Assembly (NCBI RefSeq): GCF_030272615.1
Contig: NC_081413.1
Span: 164,515,080 to 164,579,079, forward strand
Reading direction: 5' to 3'
Source of the DNA: Cryptomeria japonica
Lineage: Eukaryota > Streptophyta > Pinopsida > Cupressales > Cupressaceae
DNA: 64,000 bases
The notes below the pieces were generated by a model. That model did no database searches, was not told the origin of the DNA, and saw only the letters and a list, made by a program, of their open reading frames with translations. Position 1 is the stretch's first letter. Every line of letters starts with the position of its first letter. This document shows, piece by piece, positions 21,526 through 33,997 of the stretch. A program made the position numbers and the translations under genes.

Positions 21526-22946
21526 TGTTGGCATTTTGGCACTAAGTTGTCATTGATGTCAACCAGTATGATGGAGACCCACATAAGGGTGAGCATAAAG
21601 AATGAAGGTCTACCGGTCTGAAGGATGGTTGCTTGTTTATGATGAAGACGCAAAATGTTAAAAGTTGTCTCACACCACCGGAAGTGAAGATGTGAAACTA
21701 GTACAGAATGCTCTACCGGTTAAAAGAAGAAGAACACTCTACTAGCAAAGGGATATACCGATATGTGTTTGTTGGACTGACTGCGTGTTGGTGGGCCATG
21801 TCTTGATCGACATGATGCCATGTGGAGAAGAGGTGACAAGTGTGTTGTGGTTGGTGAAGCCTCATCGACAGGATCGATGAAATAGATAATCACCATTAAT
21901 GAAGGAGCCACAAATCACAGAATTGCATCTGACTAATTGTGGCTCGAGGAAGAAGGAATGATAGAGAAAGATCAAGGAGTCGTTGGCACCTGAATCAAGC
22001 AAAGGAAATCTAATTTAGGATGTTCTCATAAAGGAAACTTCTAGAACACTTTATGTGTCATCTGACTTCATGATAGAAGATCTGATTCGTGATTGCCACT
22101 TTAAGAAAAACATGCATTGGATAATGAAAACTATGTGCAGGTACAGCCTTCAAGGACAGGTGATTGATCTAAGATAAGGGGGATTGGATCTCATGAAGAT
22201 TGTGTTGAAAAGAGAAAACCCTAACCGCTTAGGTTTTGGAATTGCATTTTGGTGGGAAAATAGATATAAGAAATGAGAGCTCTAGACAGAAAACATTGTT
22301 GATGTTATGTAGATTGGGCAGAGAAGAGAAGTGAGAGAAAGCAAGGAGAAAACTTTAGAAGGTGTTCTGAGCAAGTTGTAGTGTGAGTGAGCAAGCAAAC
22401 CGGTGAGAGGATTCTACCGGCAGTATCATAGTCTGGTAGTTGAGCCTAACCGGTAAGGTGTGGCAGAGCAGGCAGCATCCTAGTGTGACATGGTGTGTTG
22501 AGAGATTGTGTGTGAAAGGGAGAGAAAGATAACAGAGAGTTATTTGATTCAAGAGTTGTAGAATTCATTTGCAACAAGAAGCCTTAATTGTATTCAAATA
22601 GTTTTTCAATATACATCACCAAGTTGAAGCTCGGTGCAAGGGTCAATGCTCCTTGGGTTGGTGCCCAAAATCTTTGTAAATCTGTGTTTTACCTGTGAGG
22701 CTGGATTAGAGTAGTAGTCTTCCACAGCTTTTCTCACCGAGGTTTATCCCATATTGGGTTTTCCTCATAAATCTGGTGTTGTGAGTTACTTGTGTGTGTA
22801 TGATCTCTTTGGCTTTCTTTCTTGTGTTACTGGTTTGACTGTTTAAGTGATTAGGTAAATAACTAATATTCTCAAGTTAGATCACAAGAGGAAAAACTTA
22901 AGAACCAGTGATTCACCCCTCTCTCAGTGGTACTCTGTGTTCAACA
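21526..22946 (+). repeat. 3' LTR of B
   Basis: 1421 bases, TGTTGGCATTTTGG to GTGTTCAACA. It differs from the 5' LTR by scattered substitutions and several small indels, including an extra TTGTAGTGTGAGTGAGCAAG near 22375. Confidence 0.93.
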
Positions 22947-25600
22947 ATGACTTCATATTTGGTGTATGATGCAGCTTCGATGAGACATTTCCTTGGGTTG
23001 TCTACAATTAGTGATAGGAGGTAGATTGAGGTACATAAATACTATTCCCAGTTGGTTTTTTAGAATAGTCATAGTCATATCCAGAGAGAAAACGATGCAT
23101 TCTTCGGATATTAGATGGTTATGATGAATAAGAACTTGTACAATAAGAGAGTATTTGATCATGCTTGGGAGGTGGTAAACAAATATGGATGATGTATGTT
23201 TCTACAATTCCCAACCTTCACATGCCTCAGAGTTGGTTATTTTAATGGCAAGCCTTTCATACTCCCTAGGTACCCATCTGATAAAATTGTAGTGATGGAG
23301 CTAGCTCGTCAAATGAATGCAGTACATGAGGCCCAATAGGGTTCTCATAAAATGAGTTTGAAATTACATATTACCATTGGTAGATATTCCATTAACTCTA
23401 TCTACAAAGCCAAAGCAATGGAAGAGAAAATGAGAAGAGTCACCATGAGGTTTTTCAAGGCTAGGAAGGACTTTGACTATAGAGGAACGAGAAATAAGTT
23501 AAAGAAGGTCTATGTTCGTGTGCACTAAATTGAAGATGTTTGGGCTGATTGTAGGTCTGAGAATGATATAAGAAAACTTGACTATTGTCAGTTAACACTT
23601 GAGAAAATTGTAAACTTTGGTCTTGTTGATGTTCTCAATGATCTTGAGGAAGATGGAGACATCCAAGATCCTATGTATGAAAAGAACAAAGTTTCCTCTA
23701 CTCCTTTGTCTCTCATCCAATGGTCACAAAAGGAATGTACTTCCATTAGGGAATGATTTCAAAGTATTCTTACGAATACCAATATTTGGTTGACTCTGCA
23801 TGGTGTTCCAATAAAACCCTTATCTTCTAGTTTTGATGATGACACCATTGGCCCAATGGGAAGAAGATCAAAAATTATAACCAAGAACAAATAGGATTAC
23901 ACTACTCTAGCCAAGGCTCCCAAACTAAAGTTCATAGTTGGAATTAAGAAAGGGAAAGACCAAGGAGAGCCATCAGCCTCTAATGTTCATGAGACACGGG
24001 AGTTTGACGTTCCAAATGAAAAAGTGGAGGTGAGCATCCTGATGAAGAACCAATTGATGTTGATCAATTGGCGGAAGGGAAAGAAGAAAGTGATCAAGAA
24101 CATATTAAATTTGATGAAGAAGAATTACCACAAGAAGATAAGTCCTTACCCCAAGTACCTCCTTCTCCATCTACGCTATAGGTTCCTATTTCTACCTTTG
24201 AGTCAAAACCTCTAGTGGTCACTTGTATTTCCCTTTCAATTATTATCCATGTATCTTCCACTAGTGCTAGTGAGTTTTCTCTAGATACACCTCATGACAA
24301 CATTGAGAATGTCTTCTCAACTTTCCCCACATTGTTTGAAGTATATGCAACCATGCTAGATGATTTTTACAAGTTCATGAATGAGTTGGCTCCTAGGTCA
24401 AATGAATCATCCTTTGAAAATCCTTCCCATGTTATCACAATGCCATCACCTATTGTAACTACCACCATTTAATATTCTATCAATCCCTCTTAGGATGTGG
24501 TAGTAGGTGAAGATTATGATTCAACTTTACCACCTTGGTTTATGTCCAATGCGCCAAAGAGAAAGAAGCAAGCAGTTTCTCTAGAAGATTTTGATTTTAG
24601 TCAACTTGTACCTATCAAGCCCAAAACTACCAAGAAGACTAAAACTCTATCAAGGGTTAAGGTTGACAAAGGAAGGAACAAGTATGCTAAGGTTTTGTGC
24701 CTCCTCCAAACATAGATATTGATAAAATCCAAGAGTCAAATTATGTGATTCACAGGATTCAGCTAGTAAAGAAAACTCATGATTCTATAGCACAAGATGA
24801 ACAATCATCCTTGGAAGCCCTAGTCTCTAGATATGATGAAGATAAGGCTAAGAAAGATCAACTCAAGGTGTGAATTGAGTAGCTCACCTCAATTCTGATC
24901 AAGGTAACTAAGTCCTCAAAGGATGTTGAACCAATAACCTCATCTTTAGATGAACATGCAACATCACATAGAAGAATGGATGGATATGATGTTGAACCAA
25001 GGCACACGACTCATAAATTCAACTTGTACTATTGTCAACAATCTTGATGCACTTAGGACATAGGTAGATAGCACCATAAAGATTTTCTCTTAGGAACTTG
25101 AAACACAAGAAAAAGATTTTGAAGCTTGGTTGAAATTTGAATATTATGATCTAGATGATCTCATACAAAGTGGTGTTATTCCTTCATGATGCATTTACAT
25201 TGAATAGCAAGAGGCCTTGGAACACCAGATGAATATTCTAGAGTGCCTAGTCAAGGATATGAGGAAGGCCCTAAAAGAATATGCATATAAGAAGAAAGAG
25301 ATTGTTGCAAAAATCTCTGAGATTCCATGTTATTTCCTCGATGAGAATGAAAAGGTGCTTGAGGTCGATGAAATCATCAAGGAATTTAGTTTTCTTGTGA
25401 CTGTTGAAGTTGATAGGGTGGATTTCTCTTTGACCTTGATTGATAAATTACTTGATTTCCATTCATCTTGGATTTTTTGGATTCACTTCTAAAGAAACAT
25501 AAGAAGTGTTGCACTGACTTATAAGATCCCACCACCAGGGTCAAGGTCATCACTGGCAACACTCATGGATGAGATAGAGTGCAAATGAAGAATGCTTTGC
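22947..25600 (+). pseudogene. Unrecognised coding pseudogene U, second part
   Basis: Continues U from the ATGAC copy: first residues MTSYLVYDAASMRHFLG, followed by recognisable protein-like sequence with scattered stops and frameshifts to about 25600. Readable blocks: HAWEVVNKYG, CLRVGYFNGKPFILPRYPSD, MEEKMRRVTMRFFKARKDF, a charged helical part, PPWFMSNAPKRKKQ (about 24530) followed by a Lys/Thr-rich basic patch, and a coiled-coil-like tail (QMNILECLVKDMRKALKEYA, about 25230). Total coding length about 1.1 thousand codons. No known catalytic motif is visible. A Gag-like or structural protein is possible; the function is unknown. Confidence 0.55.
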
Positions 25601-25644
25601 AGAAGTTTGAGGAATTCCAAAAATGAGATTCAACTAGAGGAAAA

Positions 25645-26712
25645 TGACACACTGTCATTTTCATGTTTTCCCGGTGGCATTTGATTATGTGAATCGACAC
25701 CTCAGGTGTCATTTTGTAGTTACTCATGTGCACCTATTGAGTGCACAAGACCTAAGTCGAATCAAACTCTTCTTTTGACTTAGTCTTAGAATTAGGTATA
25801 ATTTTCTATTTTCATGTTGCACTCCTCTTCTATATATGTGAGGGTTATTATTACAATAAAGGGATCTTTTTGCCATCTTTTTTTCTGCAACAAAACTCTG
25901 CCAAAGTGAAGAGAAAATTGAGACTTGGTGTTCATTTTGTAAATTTACAATTTAATCAAGAAAGAGAAAAGCTTGGAATTCAAACTTTATTTTGAGTACA
26001 ATCTTTTTATGTGGTATGAATTTTCTTATGTCATTGGTATCATGTGTTCTTGAATGATTAAGTTGGATATAGTTATTGGTGCTGAATATTAAAGAGTTTT
26101 GAGTCTTTACAAGTAATCTTTGAGTTACTTTGAAAAATCAGGAATTGGAAATTAGTTGAGAGAAAGTTGATTTTAGTCTTTGAGCTTTTACAAGTTATCT
26201 CTAGAGTTTTTATTTGAAAGATAAAAAGCAGATTCTTTGTGCTATATGGTTTATCTAGTTAAAGTAGAATATCTTTTAATATATATGTGAGTCTTTGAGC
26301 TGACAATATATTTAGGTTACAGTGGTCGATAGGAGTTTTAGTGCACAAAAGAATCTTTGAGTTCTTGGGTGTATGTAATTCTAGTCCCTAGGTCATTTTT
26401 AAAAAAGGGGAAGTAACAAAAGACTTTGTTCTTTCATGGACACTTTACTTCCCATGTAGATTAGTTTAATATTACTGCAAGTTTAAAATTTGTTTAAGTT
26501 AAGGAAAAATATGTTCTTAAAAGAGAATTAGATGTAATTGGTTATGAAAGAAGAGAGCTAAGTTGTTATCATACTTTGAATTAGTGTAAAGTTAGTAGGT
26601 AGGTAAAATAGAAAGTAATTGCAGTAGAAAGGGGGAGCCTTCCCTTATAATTAGGAGGGGTTATATCTTACCTTCTAAGAGATAGCAACCCATGTGCTGT
26701 TGTGAAACACAC
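25645..26712 (+). repeat. LTR-like region downstream of U
   Basis: Begins TGACACACTGTCATTTTCATG after the purine-rich AGAGGAAAA, contains a TATATATG near 25832, and ends TGTGAAACACA. The following CATTTTGTGAACC resembles CATTTTGGTGAACC at 37499, which follows another candidate LTR end. Between 26095 and 26360 a TCTTTGAG(C/T)T motif recurs four or five times. The LTR call is inference: no second copy is in the window. Confidence 0.4.
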
Positions 26713-26929
26713 ATTTTGTGAACCTTCATCACTTTACTAAATTTTCACCCAATACAAATTAAATAAATTTTTTTAATTTATTTAATCTAATAGTTCAAAT
26801 TCCCCCATATTCTAATTTCTAATAAATTTATTGCATTTCCCATTAATTTGCATGTCATTTCACATTTTTGAAAATCTAAATTCAAATTAAATTGCATTTC
26901 ATGTTCCTATAGCACATGAATAAAATCTA

Positions 26930-27190
26930 ACTACCACTGACTCCGAGTTCAGCTCCCAATCACTTTTTTTTGATTGGTCAATCAATTCACTCAACCAGTT
27001 AGTTAACTCAGTTAACTCTTCAATCACCTTTTCTAACTCTCAATCACCTTTTTTGAATAGATCAATCAACTCAGTGATCTCCTCAATCAAATTAGTTAGC
27101 TAGTCAATCAATTTAGTTAATGGATCAATCAAATAAGTCTGATTGTCAATCAAATGAGTTTAACTCTCAATCAATTCAGTCATGAAACTA
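26930..27190. repeat. Degenerate CAATCA/AGTTA repeats
   Basis: A run of roughly 20-base units of the type TCAATCAATTCAGTTAACTC, about ten times with variation. Low-complexity, non-coding. It may be part of a retroelement leader after the LTR-like region. Confidence 0.65.
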
Positions 27191-27590
27191 GTTCACATCG
27201 TAATCATCTCCAATCAACTTTTGTCTCAAGCAATTTCTATTGTTGATTGATTTAGTTCTCAATTCAATCTTGACCATTCAAATTATTCTTCCAAAATTTA
27301 TAAATCCAGCATCAATCCCTCTTTTTCAATAACCACTATTCTTCAAATTCTTGTATCATTACTGTGCAGGTTTTCAAGCGCAACTCTGAGAGCCATCCTA
27401 CCGCAAGATGAAGAATAGAAATGGAAGAAAGATATTAATTTAGCAAAGGGAGTTTTCATTGATTGATTATATGCGTTGTTGATTTTAATAGATTTTCTTT
27501 GTTATTACAAATTAAATCAATTAGATATGGGTTTTTAGTGGTTGAGCCTATTAAATATAATGAATAATGGTAATTTTTCCATACATAACT
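27191..27590. other. AT-rich stretch without recognised features
   Basis: Nothing recognisable as coding, LTR or RNA. The left boundary of the Y-minus copy is somewhere here. Confidence 0.4.
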
Positions 27591-28388
27591 CCTACAAGCA
27601 AAGACAAAATATTTTAAAAAGAGATATCTTGCAACACATGTAAAGGAAATTCTTGGAGGGGGAGATATCTTTGCTCAAAAGACATCTACCTCCAAGAGGA
27701 GTTTATTGAACAAAAATAACATCATTGGCCAAGAGAGAGGAAGGAGAACAATAATGCATAGCTTCCCCCTATTTCTAAGTGATATAAAATTCTTGATGAA
27801 GGATGACACACTTTTGACCAAAAGTGAAGGGTTTGTTTAAAATATATATAGTGTCAAGTAAAGAAGAGACTCTAGTCAAGGATACACACTTCTTTTATAA
27901 GAGAAAATCTTTGAGCATACAAACAACTTCACACAAGGAATGACATCATATCGTAAGAAAACTCCACTCAACAAAGGAAAAGTGGATCCTTAGAAAGGGT
28001 AGGAAAGATGAATTCCCCCAAGCGTAGGGAGAGTGAGAAGGATTACACAACCCCTAAGGAGAGATTATACATAAGAAAATGCACTACTTCAAGCAAAGAA
28101 AGGTCCTAAATAAGGAACACACATGTACTCGCATGAAGGAGTATTCAATGCAAGAAAAGACATCAAGATATGCAAACTTCAACTCTATAGAAGAGGGAAT
28201 CTTTAAAGAGAAAGAGAGAATTGAATATATGTATTGTCCTTGCCCCCCAAGTGAGGAAACAAGGAAAAGATATGTTATTTCCCTAAAATATTTGTTATTG
28301 AAACATCACCACTCATGACAAAGAGCCCCCAATGAAGTTAACTACTAGTGTCATAGGCTGAGGAGAAACATGGAGGGTGAATGTAGTG
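27591..28388 (-). repeat. Y family 3' region (minus copy)
   Basis: On the minus strand this matches the plus-strand Y copy: 27850-28330 reversed aligns with 51141-51607 followed by 63887-64000 (shared blocks such as CTAAGGATCCACTTTTCCTT). It is A- and G-rich with no open frame of note; it is the downstream or LTR region of the Y element. Confidence 0.65.
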
Positions 28389-28945
28389 CTAAGGCACTAC
28401 CTCTTCACCAAGAAAAAGTGCAAGATCAGTTGTAAGAGCTATACAAGCTCTATCATATTGGTCTTCAACAAATGTTTTGAAGTATTTGCAATTTCCAAGA
28501 GAATGAGAATAACCACAATGAAAAAGACAATGTTCATCACCTTCCTTACACTTATAATTGTGATTAATTTTAATGAAAGGAAAAACAACATTCTTATCAT
28601 ACTTCAATCTCCAAAATATTCTAGTAGCTAATTTCTCTTGGTCATCAATAAGAGTAGGTCTTGTCTCTTGAGATGTAGGACAAGAGTTGCTAGAAGAAGA
28701 TGAATTGTTTTCTATTTTTTTAACTATGCCATTATCAATGAGTCCTTACATTCCATTTTGGAAATTCGAACAATTATTGGTATCATGGTCATTAGTTTGA
28801 TGGTGTGAGCAAAAAGAAGTGTTTGAAGAAGAAGCACCTTTAGATGCACAATAGAGTTTATGTCTTGCAAAACACTCCTTAAACTTTTTAACTCTAAGGA
28901 GATCATCTATAGGTGAATGATGAGGATGTCCTAGACCTTATGTAC
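28389..28945 (-). pseudogene. Y family Gag-like, C-terminal part (minus copy)
   Basis: The minus-strand frame around 28607-28389 reads KYDKNVVFPFIKINHNY, then CLFHCGYSHSLGNC, a CX3CX3HX4C knuckle-like motif similar to those of plant gypsy Gags, then ALFLGEEVVP. Upstream (about 28910-28610) it matches the plus copy at 39905-40200 with frameshifts. The rest of the protein continues at 36753-37088 beyond the X insertion. Probably a Gag of a Ty3/gypsy-related or non-autonomous element; the clade is uncertain. Confidence 0.6.
28941..28945. repeat. Target-site duplication of X, left copy
   Basis: TGTAC, identical to 36753-36757. Joining the two flanks restores continuity with the plus-strand Y copy around 39880. 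Confidence 0.9.
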
Positions 28946-29463
28946 TGTTGGAATCAAGGAACACTGAGTGGTGGGGTGGGGGAGGGGTTAATCGGTGTTC
29001 TACAATTTTTGACATTATTAATTTGTTCTTTCAACCACTTAATGCAAATGAACAAAAGAGAGATGATGAAACACAAAGCAATCGACAACAACACCATAAC
29101 ACCAGGATTTATACATGGAAAAATTGGTTAAGGGAAAAACCATGATGGGGATGAGACCCAAAAGATAATTATACTCTGTTAAAATTATTACAAGGGAAAG
29201 CACATGCATTCAAACACACTTCCCTAAGCTCACTGCTCAATCACAAAACAAGAAGGGTTGCAACCCTTGGGAAGGTTCATTGCCTTACAAACAATTACAA
29301 AGATCTCAAGAATGAAATGAACTAATTAATAGCATCTAACAATGCCAGATTATAGTTTAGGTTAATCTCATTATACATACTGCACACACTTCAACTCATA
29401 CTGCTCTGTTCCACTATTCTACATTATTCTGGAGCACAATCTTTCACTTGCGCACGTGAAACT

Positions 29464-30532
29464 TGTTAGGACCCAGGAGGCAACTGAGAGGGGGGGTGAA
29501 TCGATTGTCTATTAATTTAAACCCAAATATAACTTAATCAAACTTGATACTTAACACTTGTAAACCAAACTTAATGTCAGTTGACAGATTAGCAATTAAT
29601 ATAAATACCGGTGAAACTTAATGCATGAAACAGAAAGAGAAACAACATCCACAACACATAACATAGAGATTTGTACGTGGAAACCTTGTAAGGGGGAAAA
29701 CCATGGTGGGAAACCTTACCCACAATCAGATAATACTATTGCAGATAGTATGTGTATACAAATGGGGTTTGCACATGCAAAAAGGCCAACCGCCTAGAGC
29801 TCACTGCTCAGACACAAAATAGGAGTCACACTTACTACAATTGGATGGTTAAATCCAATGATAATGTACTTCTCAAAGTATCATCTCCAATGCTAGATTC
29901 AGTACTGGTTAAGCTCTAATAATCACCTTCAAACCTTCCTTGAACCTTCTCTATGGTCTTCTCATATGATCTTCAATATTCGTACATACCATGTTACAAT
30001 ACCTTAACCTTACATACAATATACCATCACTACATCTCATCACACAAATGAGTTTTTACATATATACCAAAACCTAAGACGAAATGGGTTGGTCGGCTCA
30101 CTAAGAATATTACAATTAAATCAATTACAAATAAGTCAAGATGTGATACATCACGTCGGCTCAAATACATTTACAACAATATCCAATCAATAAGTCATCT
30201 CCATAATGTGTTGTGCTGATCTAGAGTAGATAATGCATATTGGTCCATAACCTAGACCAATTTACCGATAACAACAAATATGTCAACCCGATTAGACCAA
30301 TAACCATAATACCAAATCCAAGTATCCAAACCATGTCTTCGACATAAACAAGTGAGCTCCAGATGATAACAAGTCATCATCAATGTCGGTGAACAATATA
30401 CCGATGACTGTGCATAAGTCATTGAACATGTCGGTGAACACAATGTGTCAGTTCAACATAACCATAGATCTCCAGAAGGATAAGTGTTGACATCAATGAA
30501 AAAACTAATGCAACACATCCATAATACCAACA
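29464..30532 (-). repeat. 3' LTR of A4
   Basis: 1069 bases; on the plus strand it reads TGTTAGGACCCAGG to ATAATACCAACA. The polypurine tract (reverse complement at 30533-30549, ATCTCCCCCTTTGGCAT) is adjacent. Confidence 0.93.
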
Positions 30533-30959
30533 ATCTCCCCCTTTGGCATTAATGGAAATAGTAGATGGAAAAACATCTAAGTTCCAAAAATAGAATGCCA
30601 AAAACCAGAGACCAACAATCTCCAGAATAGATCAATACCAGAAATCAAAACCAAAATGCAAAGAGTATATATCTCTCCCCAATGAATAATTTCTCCCCAA
30701 AGGATAATATTTCTTAAATACAAAGTTTTTCCATAGATATATCTCCCCCTTTGACATAAAATGTCAAAGAAATACAAATACCAAAACATACAACCAACTC
30801 ATATAACCAATTACAATAACCAATTGTTATAACCAACTACTCCCCCTGGGAAGTAGCTCTCCTCCATCAAAGTCGAAAAAAGGTTTCTCTATTAATTTCT
30901 GTCGGTTTGATGCCAATCTTCAACTGTCTATGTCTCTACCAGTGAGGGTATTACCCCAA

Positions 30960-33900
30960 GCTGCTCTCTGAGATATTCAAAGGTTTCCTTAGGCAAAGGC
31001 TTAGTAAAGATATCTGCAATTTGTTCTCTAGTATTCACATAAACCAATCTCACTTCTTTCGCTTCAACATTCTCTTTCAGAAAATTATATTTGATAGAAA
31101 CATGTTTAGTCTAAGTGAAATATCGGATTATTTGATATATCAATTGTTGTTGAATTATCACAATAGATGATTAAAGGTTCTTTACATCTTACCTTTATGT
31201 CCTTCAACATTTGCTTAATCCATAATACCTTAGTACAATTAGTTGTTGCTGCAGCATATTCAGATTATGTCATTGATAATGATGTACAACTTTGTTTCTT
31301 GCTCAACCATGAAATCAATCTACTACCAAGAAAGAATGCTCCGCTAGTGGTGCTCTTTCTATCATCTACATCTCCTGCCCAATTTGCATTGATGTATGCA
31401 CATAAATCAAAATTTTCATCTTTAGGATACCATAAACCAAGATTTGTTGTGCCTTGTAGATACCGAAAAATCCTTTTCAATGCTGATTCATGATTTTCTT
31501 TAGGATTACTCTGAAATATTGAAACAATACATATTACATTCATTATATCAAGTCATGTTTGTGTCAAATATAATAAACCTCCAATCATATATTTGTATCT
31601 TGTCAGATTAATAGGAGCTGGATCATCCTTCAATGTCAATTTATCAGTTGTAGTTATAGGAGTACTTATCGGTTTAGAGTTTTCCATACCAAATTTCTTC
31701 AGTAGTTCCTTCAAGTATTTTTTTTGACATATGAATATACCTTTATCAGTCTATGAAATCTTCAATCCTAAAAAGAATTTTATCTCCCCAATGATAGACA
31801 TTTCAAATTCTTCCTACATCTTATTAGCAAAGTCTTTACACAATCTATCTTCTCCTCCAAAAATGATATCATCAACAAAAACTTCAATAACCAAGATGTC
31901 ATCATTAGTCACTTTGAAATATAAGTTGTTGTCAGCATTACCTTTGGTGTAACCAAGCTTCAAAAGATATTTGTTCAAACTAGCAAACCAAGCTCTAGGA
32001 GCTTGCTTCAATCCATACAAAGCTTTCCTTAATCTGCAAACCATATCTTCATTATTTGTTAATGAAAATCCATCAAGTTGTTCAATGTAAACTTCCTCTT
32101 CAAGATCACCATTCAAAAATGCACATTTTACATCCATTTGATATACTTTATAGTTCTTATGTGCTGCAAATGCAAGAAATAACCTGATTGCCTCAATTCT
32201 AGCTACCGATGCAAAGGTTTAATTGTAATCAATTCCTTCTTTCTGTGAATATCCTTTACATACTAATCTTGCTTTGTTTCTGATTAACTTACCATCTTCA
32301 TTAAGTTAATTTCTAAATACCCAGTTAGTTCCAATTATATTTTTGTCTTTAGGTCGTGGAACCAATGTCCATGTATTATTCTTTTCATTTTTTTCTAGTT
32401 CATCTTCCATAGCTTTTATCCAAAATTTATCTTCACATGCCTCAATAACAAATGTTGGTTCAATTTGAGAAATTAAACATACCTCTTCATTTGCTAGTCT
32501 TCATCTTGTCATTGCACCTTGATACTTATTCCCAATTATCTGACTTTCAAAGTGATTCAGTCTTACATACCCGGGTTTATTCACTTGTTATTGTTCTTTA
32601 GTCATTGTGGAATTCTCTGATGATGCCAGTGTGTTTAGATCCACATTATGTATCAGTGCACTCTGTATTGGTTCATTTATTATCATCTCAATTATCGGTT
32701 CAGAATCTACAGACCTTGAATTTCCTCTAAAGTGTTCATCTATCTTCACATTTGCACTCTCAATGATCTTCTGCAATCTTTTATTAAAACATCTATATGA
32801 TTTGCTCTTAGATGAATAACCAAGAAATATTCCTTCATCACTTCTAGGATCAAATTTACCAACATACTCATCTTTCCTAATATAACATTTTCTTCCAAAT
32901 ATTCTAAAATATTTAAGAGTAGGAGTATTACCAAACCATAGTTCATAAGGGGTCTTACCGGTTTCACCTTTGATGTGAACTTTGTTGAAAGTGTAAACCG
33001 TTGTATTCGCCGCTTCTCTCCAATACACATGAGGTTGATTTGCTTCCAATATCATGCTTCTAGTTGCATCCAGAATAGTTATGTTCTTCCTTTCCACAAT
33101 TCCATTCTGCTGAGGTGTCTGAGGTGCCGATAGTTGTCTTTTGATTCCATTCACTTCATAGAATGTATTAAACTCCTTAGATGTAAATTGTCCTCCTTGA
33201 TTTGATCTCAAACATTGGATTTTCTTACCAGTTTCATTCTCTACCATTACCTTCAATAACTTGAATTTTTCAAAAGCTTCTGATTTCTCCCTGAGAAAAG
33301 TGACCCAACACATTCTAGAATAATCATCAATAATTATCATAAAGTATCTATCTCCCTGTAGACTTCTTGTTCTTGACAAACCACACAAGTCAGTATGAAT
33401 TAAATCAAGAACATTATTGAATTTCTCATAAATACTCTTAAAAGTTGTTCTAACTTGCTTTCCCATTTGACATTCCTTACATACCAGATTATGAGGTTTT
33501 ACAATCTTAGGTAAATCCCTTACTGCCTTAGTTGAATTGATCTTTACAATGCAATCAAAATTCACATGACAAAGTCTCTAATGCCATAACCAACTTTCAT
33601 CAATATGTGCAATCAAGCATGTCTTATCACTGTTATTCAAATGAAAGATATTACCTCTAGTCTAATTATCGGTTGCAATCTCCAAACCAGTTCTATTCAT
33701 GATTTTGCATTTACCATTCTTGAATTGTAACTAAAATCCCTTTTCAACTAATTGACCAACACTCAAAAGATTATGTTTCAAACCTTCAACATAATAAACG
33801 TTGCCAATATTGTGCTTACCATCAAAAGATATAGTGCCTTTTCCTTTGATCAAACAAGCTTTATCATCGCCAAATCTTACTAGACCTCCACTATATTCCT

Positions 33901-33997
33901 AAAAAGATAAGAATTTAGTTTTATCACCAGTCATATGATGTGAACATCCAAAATCTATAATCCATTCATCCTTTTTTTCAATTTTAGCTGCCAGGGC
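30960..33997 (-). pseudogene. pol: copia Pol of A4
   Basis: Minus strand. Protease near 33960 (WIIDFGCSHHMTGD, Ser of D-S-G changed to Phe). Integrase is open for 325 codons from 33565: HTDLCGLS, IDDYSRMCWV, then LRSNQGGQF, where the second catalytic Asp is Asn, then NGIVERKNITI. Reverse transcriptase to about 31810: [43 protein letters not shown]. RNase H about 31540-30990 with CTSLSMT replacing the usual STVE box. Several stops, such as after VEKGF and in the RT start. Integrase is predicted inactive from the Asp change alone. Confidence 0.88.

Larger units (their letters stand above)
14623..22946 (+). mobile_element. Full-length Ty1/copia LTR retrotransposon B
   Basis: 8324 bases, flanked by ATGAC at 14618-14622 and 22947-22951, a perfect 5-base target-site duplication. 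LTRs of 1464 and 1421 bases, PBS, long Gag with coiled-coil and several zinc knuckles, copia-order Pol, polypurine tract. Gag-Pol is interrupted by about 20 in-frame stops but only one clear frameshift (about 18240), so decay was by substitution. It inserted into U. Confidence 0.95.
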
